Shown: positions 1-6,601, numbered from the stretch's first letter. The stretch is DNA of 22,032 nt from an uncultured Prevotella sp. (GCA_938018155.1 CALIIG010000115.1:1-22032), one strand, 5' to 3'. Made by a program: numbers and translations. Notes: generated by a model from the letters alone, not told the origin.

Positions 1-43
1 TGATTTCCCGAAACTCTCATTGCAACTTAAAATCAAACGGTTG

Positions 44-74
44 CAAAGGTAAAAAATAAAATTAAAAGATCAAA
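44..74 (-). promoter_or_regulatory. Leftward promoter for a gene beyond the left edge
   Basis: On the minus strand TTTG (71-74) is followed after 19 bases by TACCTTTG (44-51). This matches the Bacteroidota primary-sigma consensus (TTTG, 19-21 bases, TAnnTTTG). The predicted start of transcription is near position 37, heading left, so it should serve a gene starting before base 1. The -33 box sits inside the AT-rich repeat that follows the broken outer-membrane gene. No reading frame of the target gene can be confirmed here. Confidence 0.6.
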
Positions 75-177
75 GAATTAAAGGAATAAATTAAAAGTAA
101 AGGATTAAAAATTTAAAGAATTAAAGATGACGAGCAACAGGCTGCAGGTAAGATTAATGGATTAAAGGATTAAATCC
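52..177. repeat. AT-rich degenerate repeat (GGATTAAA/GAATTAAAG units)
   Basis: Short units resembling GGATTAAA, GAATTAAAG and AATTAAAAG follow one another, broken by a less repetitive piece at about 127-150. A 17-base segment at 93-109, AAAAGTAAAGGATTAAA, recurs exactly in inverted orientation at 3317-3333. The right end overlaps the last codons of the outer-membrane gene on the other strand. It looks like a slippage-prone intergenic repeat; I know of no function. Confidence 0.55.
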
Positions 178-2283
178 ACGCGGAGGCCTGCCACCACCAA
201 AGCCACCCCGCGGGCCTTTACGGTCGCCTGGTCCAAAGTCTGGTCCCGGCATCCCCCTGCGCGATTCTTTCGTACCAAACAGGTTTAACCTATAATTTAC
301 ATGCAGCGTTACATAGCTGTTTATGGCGTTATACTCGGTATCGCTGCGCATGGAGGCAGTTATCGAACGACTTATGTTGCTCTGCCTTTGCAGCAAATCA
401 TAGAACTGTAACATCATCACCAGAGACTTTCCCTTTAGGAAACCCTGTGAGATTTGGGCGTTCCATATCAGTTCGTTCGTATTAAGCGACTTGTCGGTAT
501 AGCCGCGACGGCTGTTCATATTCAGGCTTGTCGACAGCGAAGTGCCCCATGGAGCCGTCACACTGATGTTTGTTCCATAACTGTATTGCCACGTATCGAG
601 GTTGGCTGTACGTTGCAGTTCGCTGCGCGTATGGCGGTAATCAACGGCTCCGTTCAGCTCAACCTCCAGCCAGTCGTTACGAAAACTGCCCGACAAACGC
701 TCGCCAAGGGTCATGTCGCGTGTCGTATTCCTCTGCGAATCAGCCCGCCGTGTCAAGCTCACATAACCTACATTGTTGGCATAATTGATATTGGTAAAGC
801 TGTTCACGCTCCAGCGAGCAGCCGAATCGAGCGGCGTATTGAGCATAAAAGCACTGTGCAGATTCCAGTTGCCATTGATGTTTTCGGGACGCGTCAGCAG
901 TCCGCCGGTAGCCTCGTTATAGGTTACTTTATTACTTATTGCATTGTTGGTTGTTGAGAAATCAAGAAAGGTCATCGTGGCCTGCCTGTTTTTTTCAGAA
1001 TAACCGTTGTAGAACAGGCGCAGACTTTGCGTAAAGGCGGGCTTCAGTCCAGGGTTTCCTGTCGAGATATTCAGCGGGTCAGCATCGTCTGTAATGGCCA
1101 GAAGCTGCGATATTCCAGGCTGTGATGTCATACCCTTATAATTAATACGAAGGTTGCTTACTTTACTGAATTTGTAACGAAAATCGAGCGTAGGCGACAC
1201 ATTAAACACGCTACGCGTAGTATCAACAGACAAGCCCTGATAGTGCTGTATATAGCGGGAGTGCTGTGGTTGCATCATGATACCCGCGTTCAAACGCCAT
1301 TTGGACCGAATCACACGCAGCATAAGCTCTGCTGTATGTGTATAATTCCTGTACACAGAAAAGCGACTTAGGTTGTTGTCTAAATAAGAAGTGTACGGAC
1401 GTGCAAGCCTGTCGAGGTAGCCGTTCCACTGCCGATACCCCGCTTCTACACCGGCAAAATAGTTCTCTCCAAGGTTTGAGAAGTCGTAAGTTGAGCGGTT
1501 ACTCTTGTTGTAACTGTAACGAAACTTGTATCTCATCTGCAGGAATACGCCCTTCCACAAGGGTTCACTGTAAGTGGTTTGCAGGCTATAGTCCCACTTT
1601 GTGCCCGGTGTCAAACTATAACGATTGGTTTGATAGGTCGAGTCGGCGCCCGAAACGTCCCGTATCATGTACAGATGAACGTTGTTTACCGACAAGTCCC
1701 GTGCATCGCCATCGGTGTAATCCACGTCACCGCACAGCGTAACGTTTCGCCCGTTACGGCTCAGCCTGCGGTTCAGCTGTGCCATCATGCCGAACGTTTT
1801 CGACCTGCTGTAACTGATGTTATTGCGTATTCCCGAGTTCACTACCAGGCTGTCGCTTGCAAGTGCAGCCAGCGATGCAGCACTCAACGGGTCGGAAACA
1901 TAAGCATAAGGGTCAACATTGAAAGCGGCAGAACGTCGGTTTGACAAACCGTCATTAGTGCTGAAGCTCATGGAAGGACGAAATATGAGGTTCGTCATTG
2001 TATCGGGAGTCCACTCTATTCGTGCCTGACCGTTGAAGCTGTTACCGCGCGAAAAGTTCTGGTTTATGCTGTTTGAGAACGCCCCTCTCGTGCTTACAAA
2101 GTTCTCTGTAGCCTGTTTGCTATACACGTCACCATTGTTATGATTCCATCGTAAGCTCCCATCAACTTTCAGCTTGTCTTTCTTTTCATAGTTTAAATTA
2201 ACGCCTGCCATCTTCGTTGCGTTCAGTCCGTTACGGCCTCCGCCAAAGCGACCGCCCGGCCATCCAAACCCCATGTCGTTCAC
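154..2283 (-). CDS. C-terminal beta-barrel fragment of the interrupted outer-membrane protein
   Basis: This 709-residue frame is the downstream part of the interrupted gene, not an independent gene. Its apparent start is an internal GTG (Val) three codons before an internal Met. It begins with a Gly/Arg-rich linker (WPGGRFGGGRNG) and continues into alternating hydrophobic/polar strands rich in Tyr, Asn, Arg and Ser, with many aromatic strand ends, as in the C-terminal barrel of TonB-dependent-receptor-like proteins (OMP_b-brl_3 type). The C terminus is again Gly/Pro/Arg-rich (GFGGGRPPRGF) and ends NPLIH. Those final codons and the stop fall in the AT-rich repeat beside the gene, so the tail may have been altered by repeat slippage. 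The substrate cannot be told from sequence, and no SusD-like partner lies nearby. Confidence 0.6.
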   Translation of the reverse strand: MNDMGFGWPGGRFGGGRNGLNATKMAGVNLNYEKKDKLKVDGSLRWNHNNGDVYSKQATENFVSTRGAFSNSINQNFSRGNSFNGQARIEWTPDTMTNLIFRPSMSFSTNDGLSNRRSAAFNVDPYAYVSDPLSAASLAALASDSLVVNSGIRNNISYSRSKTFGMMAQLNRRLSRNGRNVTLCGDVDYTDGDARDLSVNNVHLYMIRDVSGADSTYQTNRYSLTPGTKWDYSLQTTYSEPLWKGVFLQMRYKFRYSYNKSNRSTYDFSNLGENYFAGVEAGYRQWNGYLDRLARPYTSYLDNNLSRFSVYRNYTHTAELMLRVIRSKWRLNAGIMMQPQHSRYIQHYQGLSVDTTRSVFNVSPTLDFRYKFSKVSNLRINYKGMTSQPGISQLLAITDDADPLNISTGNPGLKPAFTQSLRLFYNGYSEKNRQATMTFLDFSTTNNAISNKVTYNEATGGLLTRPENINGNWNLHSAFMLNTPLDSAARWSVNSFTNINYANNVGYVSLTRRADSQRNTTRDMTLGERLSGSFRNDWLEVELNGAVDYRHTRSELQRTANLDTWQYSYGTNISVTAPWGTSLSTSLNMNSRRGYTDKSLNTNELIWNAQISQGFLKGKSLVMMLQFYDLLQRQSNISRSITASMRSDTEYNAINSYVTLHVNYRLNLFGTKESRRGMPGPDFGPGDRKGPRGGFGGGRPPRGFNPLIH

Positions 2284-2295
2284 GTTATTGGCACT

Positions 2296-3105
2296 TCACA
2301 TGCCAAAAACACGCATATCTTTATTGAAGAAGCCACCAAAGAGCCGTTCCGAATACCGGCTTCGGGTGCCCACACTGACGTCGGCATTAGCCATCAGCCC
2401 CTTATTCATTCCGGCTTTAGTACCGAAGTCGAGCACCGTTTGCTCGTCGCCGTCATCAATTCCCGTCACACGCGACAGGTCGCTCTGCTGATCATAGGCT
2501 TTCACACGCTCTATAATAGAGGTAGGAATGTTCTTCAAGGCGGTCTTTGTATCGCCTGTCATAAACTCCTTTCCGTCTACAAGAATCTTCTTTACTTCCT
2601 TACCGTTAATGGTTATCTTGCCACTTTCGTCAACCTGTGCACCAGGGAGCCTCTTCACTAACTCTTCAATGGTTGAGCCTTCAGGCGTGCGAAATGCCGC
2701 GCTATTGTAAACAAAGGTGTCCTCCTTCAGCACCACCTTCTGTGCCTGAGCCGTTATCTGTGCTCCTTTCAGCATGATGGCGTCGGCCGACATCGACACA
2801 CTACCCATGTCTAAATTATGGTCTTCCGCCATCTGCACGTGCCGTACGATGGTGCGATAGCCCACACTTGTGAAACGTAACAGGTAGCGTTCGTTGGCCG
2901 GTGCGTTGAGAACGAAACGCCCGCTGTCGGTAGACACTGTACCGGTAACAAATGTTGAGTCCGTCTTCAGCAGCTGAACGGTAACCAAAGGTATCGCCCC
3001 TTTAGAGGTTTTGTCAAGTAAAGTGCCGGTTATTTCTCGCTTCTGTGCCGCTGCTGCAACCGTTACCAACATCAGTATGGTACAAAACAATATCTTCTTC
3101 ATCAT
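2296..3105 (-). CDS. N-terminal signal, CarboxypepD_reg and TonB-plug fragment of the same protein
   Basis: This 269-residue frame carries a clear signal peptide (MMKKILFCTILMLVTVAAAAQ), then a carboxypeptidase-regulatory-like Ig domain at about 24-105 (ITGTLLDKTSKGAIPLVTVQ, then SVGYRT). From about 125 to 230 a plug-like segment follows, with the family pattern LVKRLPGAQVDESGKITING and KKILVDGKEF. It ends FGM at the TGA, exactly where the plug passes into the barrel. The second Met (3102) is an equally good start. Alone it would be a secreted periplasmic plug without a barrel, so function is unlikely unless the stop is read through or the base is an assembly error. Confidence 0.6.
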   Translation of the reverse strand: MMKKILFCTILMLVTVAAAAQKREITGTLLDKTSKGAIPLVTVQLLKTDSTFVTGTVSTDSGRFVLNAPANERYLLRFTSVGYRTIVRHVQMAEDHNLDMGSVSMSADAIMLKGAQITAQAQKVVLKEDTFVYNSAAFRTPEGSTIEELVKRLPGAQVDESGKITINGKEVKKILVDGKEFMTGDTKTALKNIPTSIIERVKAYDQQSDLSRVTGIDDGDEQTVLDFGTKAGMNKGLMANADVSVGTRSRYSERLFGGFFNKDMRVFGM

Positions 3106-3138
3106 GTTTTCTTTGGGAAACGGTTTCTATTTGTCAAC

Positions 3139-3200
3139 TGCCTGCCTCTTGTACAATGAGACGATCAGGCAACAAAGATAGGCAAAATAAGAGGCAGGCA
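3139..3200. repeat. Perfect 12-bp inverted repeat around a putative promoter
   Basis: TGCCTGCCTCTT (3139-3150) is mirrored exactly by AAGAGGCAGGCA (3189-3200), with a 38-base spacer holding the leftward -7-like box TATCTTTG (3173-3180). The layout resembles the small invertible promoters found upstream of Bacteroidota surface-protein genes. It could equally be an operator or an mRNA stem. Inversion cannot be judged from a single sequence. Confidence 0.5.
3173..3180 (-). promoter_or_regulatory. Putative -7 box of the broken outer-membrane gene
   Basis: TATCTTTG on the minus strand fits TAnnTTTG and lies about 70 bases before the ATG at 3105. Twenty bases upstream the sequence is TATG instead of the expected TTTG, so the -33 box is poor. 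The box falls inside the spacer of the inverted repeat 3139-3200. Confidence 0.4.
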
Positions 3201-3215
3201 CATAAAAACATACCT

Positions 3216-3342
3216 GAAAATTAAGGAATTAAAAGATTAACAGCCTCTTTTTTCACCTTTATTTTTCTACTCTCCAATTCTTTAATCTTAAACATGCCCC
3301 TTTAATTTTTTAATTCTTTAATCCTTTACTTTTTCTGCACAC
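3216..3342. repeat. AT-rich repeat, partly an inverted copy of the one at 52-177
   Basis: Units such as GGAATTAAAAGATTA (from about 3223) are followed by reverse-orientation units (TTCTTTAATC, CTTTAATTTTTTAATTC). The stretch 3317-3333 is the exact reverse complement of 93-109. The two copies therefore face each other about 3.2 kb apart, across the interrupted outer-membrane gene. Confidence 0.5.
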
Positions 3343-3433
3343 CAACCGTTTCATGTGCGCAAAAACGATGTCATTAGTTTTAAAAAGTTCTAATTTGTTC
3401 ATGCAAATACTCCTATAATCAGGCATTTATATT

Positions 3434-3441
3434 TATATTTG
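3434..3441 (+). promoter_or_regulatory. Putative aroB -7 box
   Basis: TATATTTG matches TAnnTTTG and ends 25 bases before the aroB ATG, giving a short leader of about 18-20 bases. No good TTTG is present at the expected -33 distance, so only half the promoter is convincing. Confidence 0.4.
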
Positions 3442-3466
3442 TGATGAACGTCAGAAGAGAAATGTT

Positions 3467-4531
3467 ATGAAACAGAGAGTAATTTTATCAAAGAATATGG
3501 CCACAGAGCTGGCCCTTGCCATCTCAGAGTGTGAGCACGAACAGCTGTTTGTACTGACCGATGATACCACACGGCAGCATTGCTGGCCGCTTATCAGCCG
3601 TTTTTTAGGTTTGCGAAGGGCACACCTTATCAGCATAGCACCCACCGATACCAACAAAAACTTAGAATCGCTTACGCATGTCTGGCGCGAGCTGGAGGCA
3701 GGAAGGGGCACGCGCCATTCGCTATTGATTAACCTTGGTGGCGGTATGGTTACTGACCTTGGCGGCTTTGCAGCTTCCACTTTCAAGCGCGGCATCGACT
3801 TTATCAACCTGCCAACCACACTCCTTGCGATGGTTGATGCCAGCGTAGGCGGCAAGACGGGCATCAATTTTAATGGTCTGAAGAACGAAATCGGGATCTT
3901 TAACGATGCACAATACGTTATTATCAACACCGAATTTCTTCGTACACTCGACATGCGCAACCTGTTATCGGGCTACGCTGAAATGCTGAAGCACGGCCTG
4001 ATAGCCAACGAATCCACATGGGCCGAGCTGTTAAACTTCAACCTGCAGACGCCCGACCTGAAGCGTTTGCAGGCTATGCTGGGGCAGTCGGTAAAGGTAA
4101 AGGAGAACATTGTCGAGGCCGACCCGCTGGAAAAAGGCCTGCGTAAGTCGCTCAACCTAGGGCACACGTTCGGCCACGCCTTTGAAAGCTTCTCGCTTCT
4201 GCATGCTGCCGAACAGCACACCGAACCGTTATTACACGGCTATGCCGTGGCTTTCGGTCTTATCTGTGAGCTTTATCTCTCGGCCAAAAAGGCAGGATTC
4301 CCCACCGAAAAGCTACACCAGACGGTGCGTTTCATCCGCGAAAACTACGGCATGCTGCCCATTACCTGCGACCATTACGATGCCCTCATCGACCTGATGC
4401 GGCACGACAAGAAGAACACCACAGCCGAAATAAACTTCACGCTGCTTGCCGACATCGGTAAAATACGTATCAATCAGACGGCCACAGCGGAGGAAATAAA
4501 AGAAGCCCTCGACTTTTTCCGCGAAGGCTAA
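3467..4531 (+). CDS. aroB: 3-dehydroquinate synthase
   Basis: AroB converts DAHP to 3-dehydroquinate, the second step of the shikimate pathway, in the cytoplasm using NAD+ and a divalent metal. The 354-residue length is normal. The NAD-binding stretch is at 90-108 (LGGGMVTDLGGFAAS), followed by LPTTLLAMVDASVGGKTGIN (115-134). The metal ligands of the family are present: Glu172 in GYAEMLKHG, His233 in LNLGHTFGHAFE and His257 in LLHGYAVAFG. The spacing between the two His is several residues longer than in E. coli, a small loop insertion. The gene stands alone, divergent from the broken outer-membrane gene and convergent with a small barrel gene across a shared hairpin. The product also feeds chorismate to menaquinone synthesis, of which two candidate genes lie in this window. 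Confidence 0.96.
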   Translation: MKQRVILSKNMATELALAISECEHEQLFVLTDDTTRQHCWPLISRFLGLRRAHLISIAPTDTNKNLESLTHVWRELEAGRGTRHSLLINLGGGMVTDLGGFAASTFKRGIDFINLPTTLLAMVDASVGGKTGINFNGLKNEIGIFNDAQYVIINTEFLRTLDMRNLLSGYAEMLKHGLIANESTWAELLNFNLQTPDLKRLQAMLGQSVKVKENIVEADPLEKGLRKSLNLGHTFGHAFESFSLLHAAEQHTEPLLHGYAVAFGLICELYLSAKKAGFPTEKLHQTVRFIRENYGMLPITCDHYDALIDLMRHDKKNTTAEINFTLLADIGKIRINQTATAEEIKEALDFFREG

Positions 4532-4568
4532 CCACCATTTTACTTAGGCTTCCTAACGGTTTTAAATC

Positions 4569-4600
4569 ATTTCGGGCACGGTAACAACCGTGCCCGAAAT
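4569..4600. terminator. Hairpin between convergent aroB and barrel gene
   Basis: A perfect 14-bp stem, ATTTCGGGCACGGT (4569-4582) with its complement (4587-4600), closes a 4-base AACA loop. It lies 38 bases past the aroB stop and 31 bases past the stop of the leftward gene, so it can serve both. Neither side has a long T-run, so termination strength is uncertain. Confidence 0.65.
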
Positions 4601-4630
4601 CGTTTATACAATTGTATTATTGTTTAAAGT

Positions 4631-5188
4631 TTAAAACACTACCCTTGCGCCCAGCATCACCCTACGCCAATTGGCATCGAAAACAAAGCGTCCATTGCCC
4701 ACGACAGCACCCTTATGGGTATACTCGGTGTTGCTATATCCTAAGAACACCCCCTTTAAAAACACACCGAAATGCCTTGAAACGTCATACGTCGCACCAA
4801 CGTTCAAACCACCTTCAAAAAATGGGGGTTTGTAAGGTTTGTAGTGAGGGTCCATAGTTTCGTCGTCATTGGCCTTCTTTGTTGCAAACGAAACCATGCC
4901 GTCGGTGCCGATACCTAACTTTCCGAATTGCAGAAAGGTGTAGCTTACATAGGGTGTATAAACAAGGGCTTCAGGCGAACTGTCGGTTGTTTGAACTGTA
5001 GTGCGGAAGCCCACAGCCCATTGAGGACTGAACTTATAGCCAACACCAGGTGTTAATTGTGCAAAATTAAACTCCAGCTCATTGGAGAAACCTGCACCAA
5101 AATCAACATAAAAACCGTTCTTCTCTTGTGCCGTTGCCAAACCGAAAGGCAGCAACAGCAACATCAGTAAACCTAAAATTCTTTTCAT
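4631..5188 (-). CDS. Small outer-membrane beta-barrel protein (OmpX/OmpW-like size)
   Basis: The 185-residue protein has a classical signal peptide (KRILGLLMLLLLPFGLATA, cleaved before QEK). The mature part of about 165 residues consists of alternating strands: FYVDFGAGF, LTPGVGYKFSPQWAVGF, LVYTPYVSYTF, LGIGTDGMVSF, GGLNVGATYDV, VFLKGVFLGYS and a last strand ending in Phe (VMLGARVVF), the usual barrel-assembly signal. This suggests an eight-stranded barrel. A polar loop (KKANDDETMDPHYKPYKPP) at about 105-123 probably faces outward. I cannot assign a substrate or a precise family. It has its own upstream region, with an 82-base leader from a putative TATATTTG box, and is the downstream neighbour of the large intergenic region carrying the first 22-bp repeat array. 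Confidence 0.8.
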   Translation of the reverse strand: MKRILGLLMLLLLPFGLATAQEKNGFYVDFGAGFSNELEFNFAQLTPGVGYKFSPQWAVGFRTTVQTTDSSPEALVYTPYVSYTFLQFGKLGIGTDGMVSFATKKANDDETMDPHYKPYKPPFFEGGLNVGATYDVSRHFGVFLKGVFLGYSNTEYTHKGAVVGNGRFVFDANWRRVMLGARVVF

Positions 5189-5276
5189 AAGCTATTTTGT
5201 TTGATTTATTTTTAAGCCTTATGTCTTGCAGCCAACCATGTAATTGGGATGTAAAACCGCTGTTAAAGCTCAGCCC

Positions 5277-5284
5277 CAAATATA
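5277..5284 (-). promoter_or_regulatory. Putative -7 box of the small barrel gene
   Basis: On the minus strand TATATTTG matches TAnnTTTG and lies 88 bases before the ATG. No TTTG is seen at the expected -33 position, where the sequence is the C/T-rich stretch around 5301-5317. Confidence 0.3.
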
Positions 5285-5669
5285 GACAAAATAACATTTG
5301 CCTCCCCTACCCCCCCCTGTTATTTTTATGATTATTTAACCTTTTTGCTTGTTTTATTCCGTAATTTCATCATCGTTATTGGCAAATTCTGATGGTAAAA
5401 CCGTGCTTCTGTCATGGATAAGCAGGGCCAACATCATATATTCATCGGCAGGAGAGGCTACAGCCAACGGAGGGACACAGCATTGAAATAAATTTACAAC
5501 AACGTGCTCATATTTCGATTTCTACAAAACAGCGGACCGTTGACTGACAATACGCGATTCTCAGACAATTTTATTAATTGGCTAATTCTCAACGATTTAT
5601 AAAACAGCAGAAAATAATGGCAAAACAACGAAAAGGTAACGAATTTGCCTTTACGGCTCTTTTGATTCA

Positions 5670-5779
5670 TCATTACGGCGTAAAGGCAGGACGATTATGC
5701 CGTAAACGCCAGACGATTACATCGTAAAGGTGTCGCCTTTACAGCGTAAAGACAACACCATTGTGGGCTAAAGGCAAAA
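5670..5779. repeat. 22-bp-period tandem array, copy A (five units)
   Basis: Five units of exactly 22 bases start at 5670, 5692, 5714, 5736 and 5758. The shared core is CGATTACGCCGTAAAGG, followed by a variable five-base tail. The centre of each unit is a dyad TTAC-NNN-GTAA, best preserved in unit 1 (TTACGGCGTAA) and unit 3 (TTACATCGTAA). A degenerate sixth unit may precede it at 5648. A period of 22 is not a multiple of three, so it is not coding, and it is close to two DNA helical turns. Related units recur in the same order at 17098-17207. Confidence 0.8.
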
Positions 5780-5984
5780 AGAGGTTGATGGAACGCCTCT
5801 GTCGACACATCGCAAGGCTTCGGCTAATGCACCGGGAATATATAGTTTTTACGCTATTTGCTCTCTCTGTCAGAGGGCTTAAAATTCAGAATTTGTTTTA
5901 CAAACAAATTGTGTAAAACATGTCATGGAGAAAGCATAACATCAACGTACGGCAAAGTAAAAGCCGCTAAAACATCGCTATGGC

Positions 5985-6036
5985 GTTACATCAAAGCAAC
6001 GGTAACACCATGGGGCACCCGTTACAGCATTGTAAC
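5985..6036. repeat. Alternating GTTAC/GTAAC elements with a small hairpin
   Basis: GTTAC (5985), GTAAC (6002), GTTAC (6021) and GTAAC (6032) alternate in orientation. The last two form a perfect 6-bp hairpin GTTACA-GCAT-TGTAAC (6021-6036), 43 bases past the stop of the leftward thioesterase gene. It may be a weak terminator or further half-sites of the TTAC/GTAA type. Confidence 0.35.
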
Positions 6037-6078
6037 AGCTGTGCAAAAAGCAAGTAATTGAATGCCTGTAGCAGCCAT

Positions 6079-6498
6079 TTACTTCTTACGCGGAGGCGTA
6101 ACGATATAGTTGGTTACGTGTACGGTAGAAATCAGTTCGTCGTGTTCGTCCTTAATATCCACCTGCCACTCGTGCAGCGTATGGCCTTTAAACTGCAGCT
6201 TGCCGTAGGCCGTCACCGTCTGTCCCTCAACAACGGTGCGCACATGGTTGCCGCTGACGTTTATGCCTACGCAAATCTTCCCCGGGCACAGTGCCGATGA
6301 GCCCACGCCTGCAAGGTTTTCAGCCAGGGCCAGTGTGGCACCACCGGAGAGGAATCCAAACGGCTGGCGGTTCAGTTCGTTCACTTTCATACGCGCCATA
6401 CAGGTGTCAGGCTCGGGCGTTGAGAGATATTCCATGCCGAGTGTACGCGACAATCCGTCTTCGCGTTCGACCAACTGTTTTTGCTTTTCTATGTTCAT
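6079..6498 (-). CDS. menI: Hotdog-fold acyl-CoA thioesterase, likely DHNA-CoA thioesterase (MenI/YdiI-like)
   Basis: The 139-residue protein is a complete single-hotdog thioesterase of the PaaI/YdiI group. The stretch NRQPFGFLSGGATLALAENL (43-62) closely parallels the active-site region of E. coli YdiI (MenI), and the NHVR at 84-87 and the later HEWQVDI-D pattern also agree. By that alignment, made from memory, Glu60 corresponds to the catalytic Glu63 of YdiI and Gln45 to Gln48. The His of the usual HGG is Ser51 here. YdiI hydrolyses 1,4-dihydroxy-2-naphthoyl-CoA in menaquinone synthesis. The menE-like ligase at the right end of the window shows that the pathway is present, but the two genes are not adjacent. 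The gene is divergent from lysS. Thioesterase fold is near certain; the substrate is inferred. Confidence 0.75.
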   Translation of the reverse strand: MNIEKQKQLVEREDGLSRTLGMEYLSTPEPDTCMARMKVNELNRQPFGFLSGGATLALAENLAGVGSSALCPGKICVGINVSGNHVRTVVEGQTVTAYGKLQFKGHTLHEWQVDIKDEHDELISTVHVTNYIVTPPRKK

Positions 6499-6517
6499 AG
6501 CAGTATGTTTACGGTTA

Positions 6518-6525
6518 CAAATATA
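6518..6525 (-). promoter_or_regulatory. Putative -7 box of the thioesterase gene
   Basis: TATATTTG on the minus strand lies 19 bases before the ATG at 6498. No matching -33 TTTG is seen. It sits back to back with the lysS box at 6602-6609. Confidence 0.4.
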
Positions 6526-6601
6526 ACGATTCCTGCAGAAAGAATGGTACGCCGGCGGCCATAAAAAAGACTAATAAGCCAGTAGTTTCATTCTTTTTTC
6601 G

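Larger units (their letters stand above)
154..3105 (-). pseudogene. TonB-plug / beta-barrel outer-membrane protein gene interrupted by an in-frame TGA
   Basis: Two consecutive open frames on the minus strand lie in the same reading frame, separated by a single stop (2296-2298) and four sense codons. Read through, they give one protein of about 983 residues: signal peptide, CarboxypepD_reg-like domain, TonB plug, Gly/Arg-rich linker and a long C-terminal beta barrel. That is the normal architecture and length of this Bacteroidota outer-membrane family. The local reading is FGM-stop-SANNVNDMGF, with sensible family-like sequence on both sides, so one substitution (for example GGA to TGA) explains it; no indel is needed. 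TGA is used as an ordinary stop at 11629-11631, so recoding is unlikely. It is either a recent nonsense mutation or a base-call error. The barrel half alone lacks a signal peptide and could not be exported. Confidence 0.8.
3106..3466. other. 361-base intergenic region between divergent genes
   Basis: The region holds the upstream sequences of the broken outer-membrane gene (leftward) and aroB (rightward): a 12-bp inverted repeat around a TATCTTTG box, AT-rich repeats, and a TATATTTG box before aroB. No credible coding sequence or structured RNA was seen. Confidence 0.6.
5189..6078. other. 890-base intergenic region
   Basis: No convincing gene is present; the open frame at 5858-6061 has no recognisable composition, start context or homology. 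The region contains a C-run (about 5311-5317), a TATATTTG box near the barrel gene, a five-unit 22-bp-period array (5670-5779), a perfect 9-bp AT-rich hairpin with a TAC loop (5890-5910), and alternating GTTAC/GTAAC elements (5985-6036) just beyond the thioesterase stop. Its length is unusual beside tightly packed neighbours. Confidence 0.6.

Noticed and set aside
2296..2298. TGA read as a sense codon (Gly, Trp or selenocysteine)
   Set aside because: TGA is used as a normal stop at 11629-11631 just inside mnmA, the organism is clearly of the Bacteroidota type with the standard bacterial code, and no insertion-element-like hairpin is apparent after the codon.
3139..3200. Ordinary intrinsic terminator
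   Set aside because: The 38-base loop and the position before a start codon, around a -7 box and without a T-run, do not fit a terminator.
5670..5779. CRISPR array
   Set aside because: The 22-bp units are directly abutted with no unique spacers, their sequences are divergent, and no cas gene lies in the window. The same holds for 17098-17207.
5858..6061. Small gene of 67 codons beside the first array
   Set aside because: It spans hairpins and GTTAC/GTAAC elements and shows no protein-like conservation pattern.
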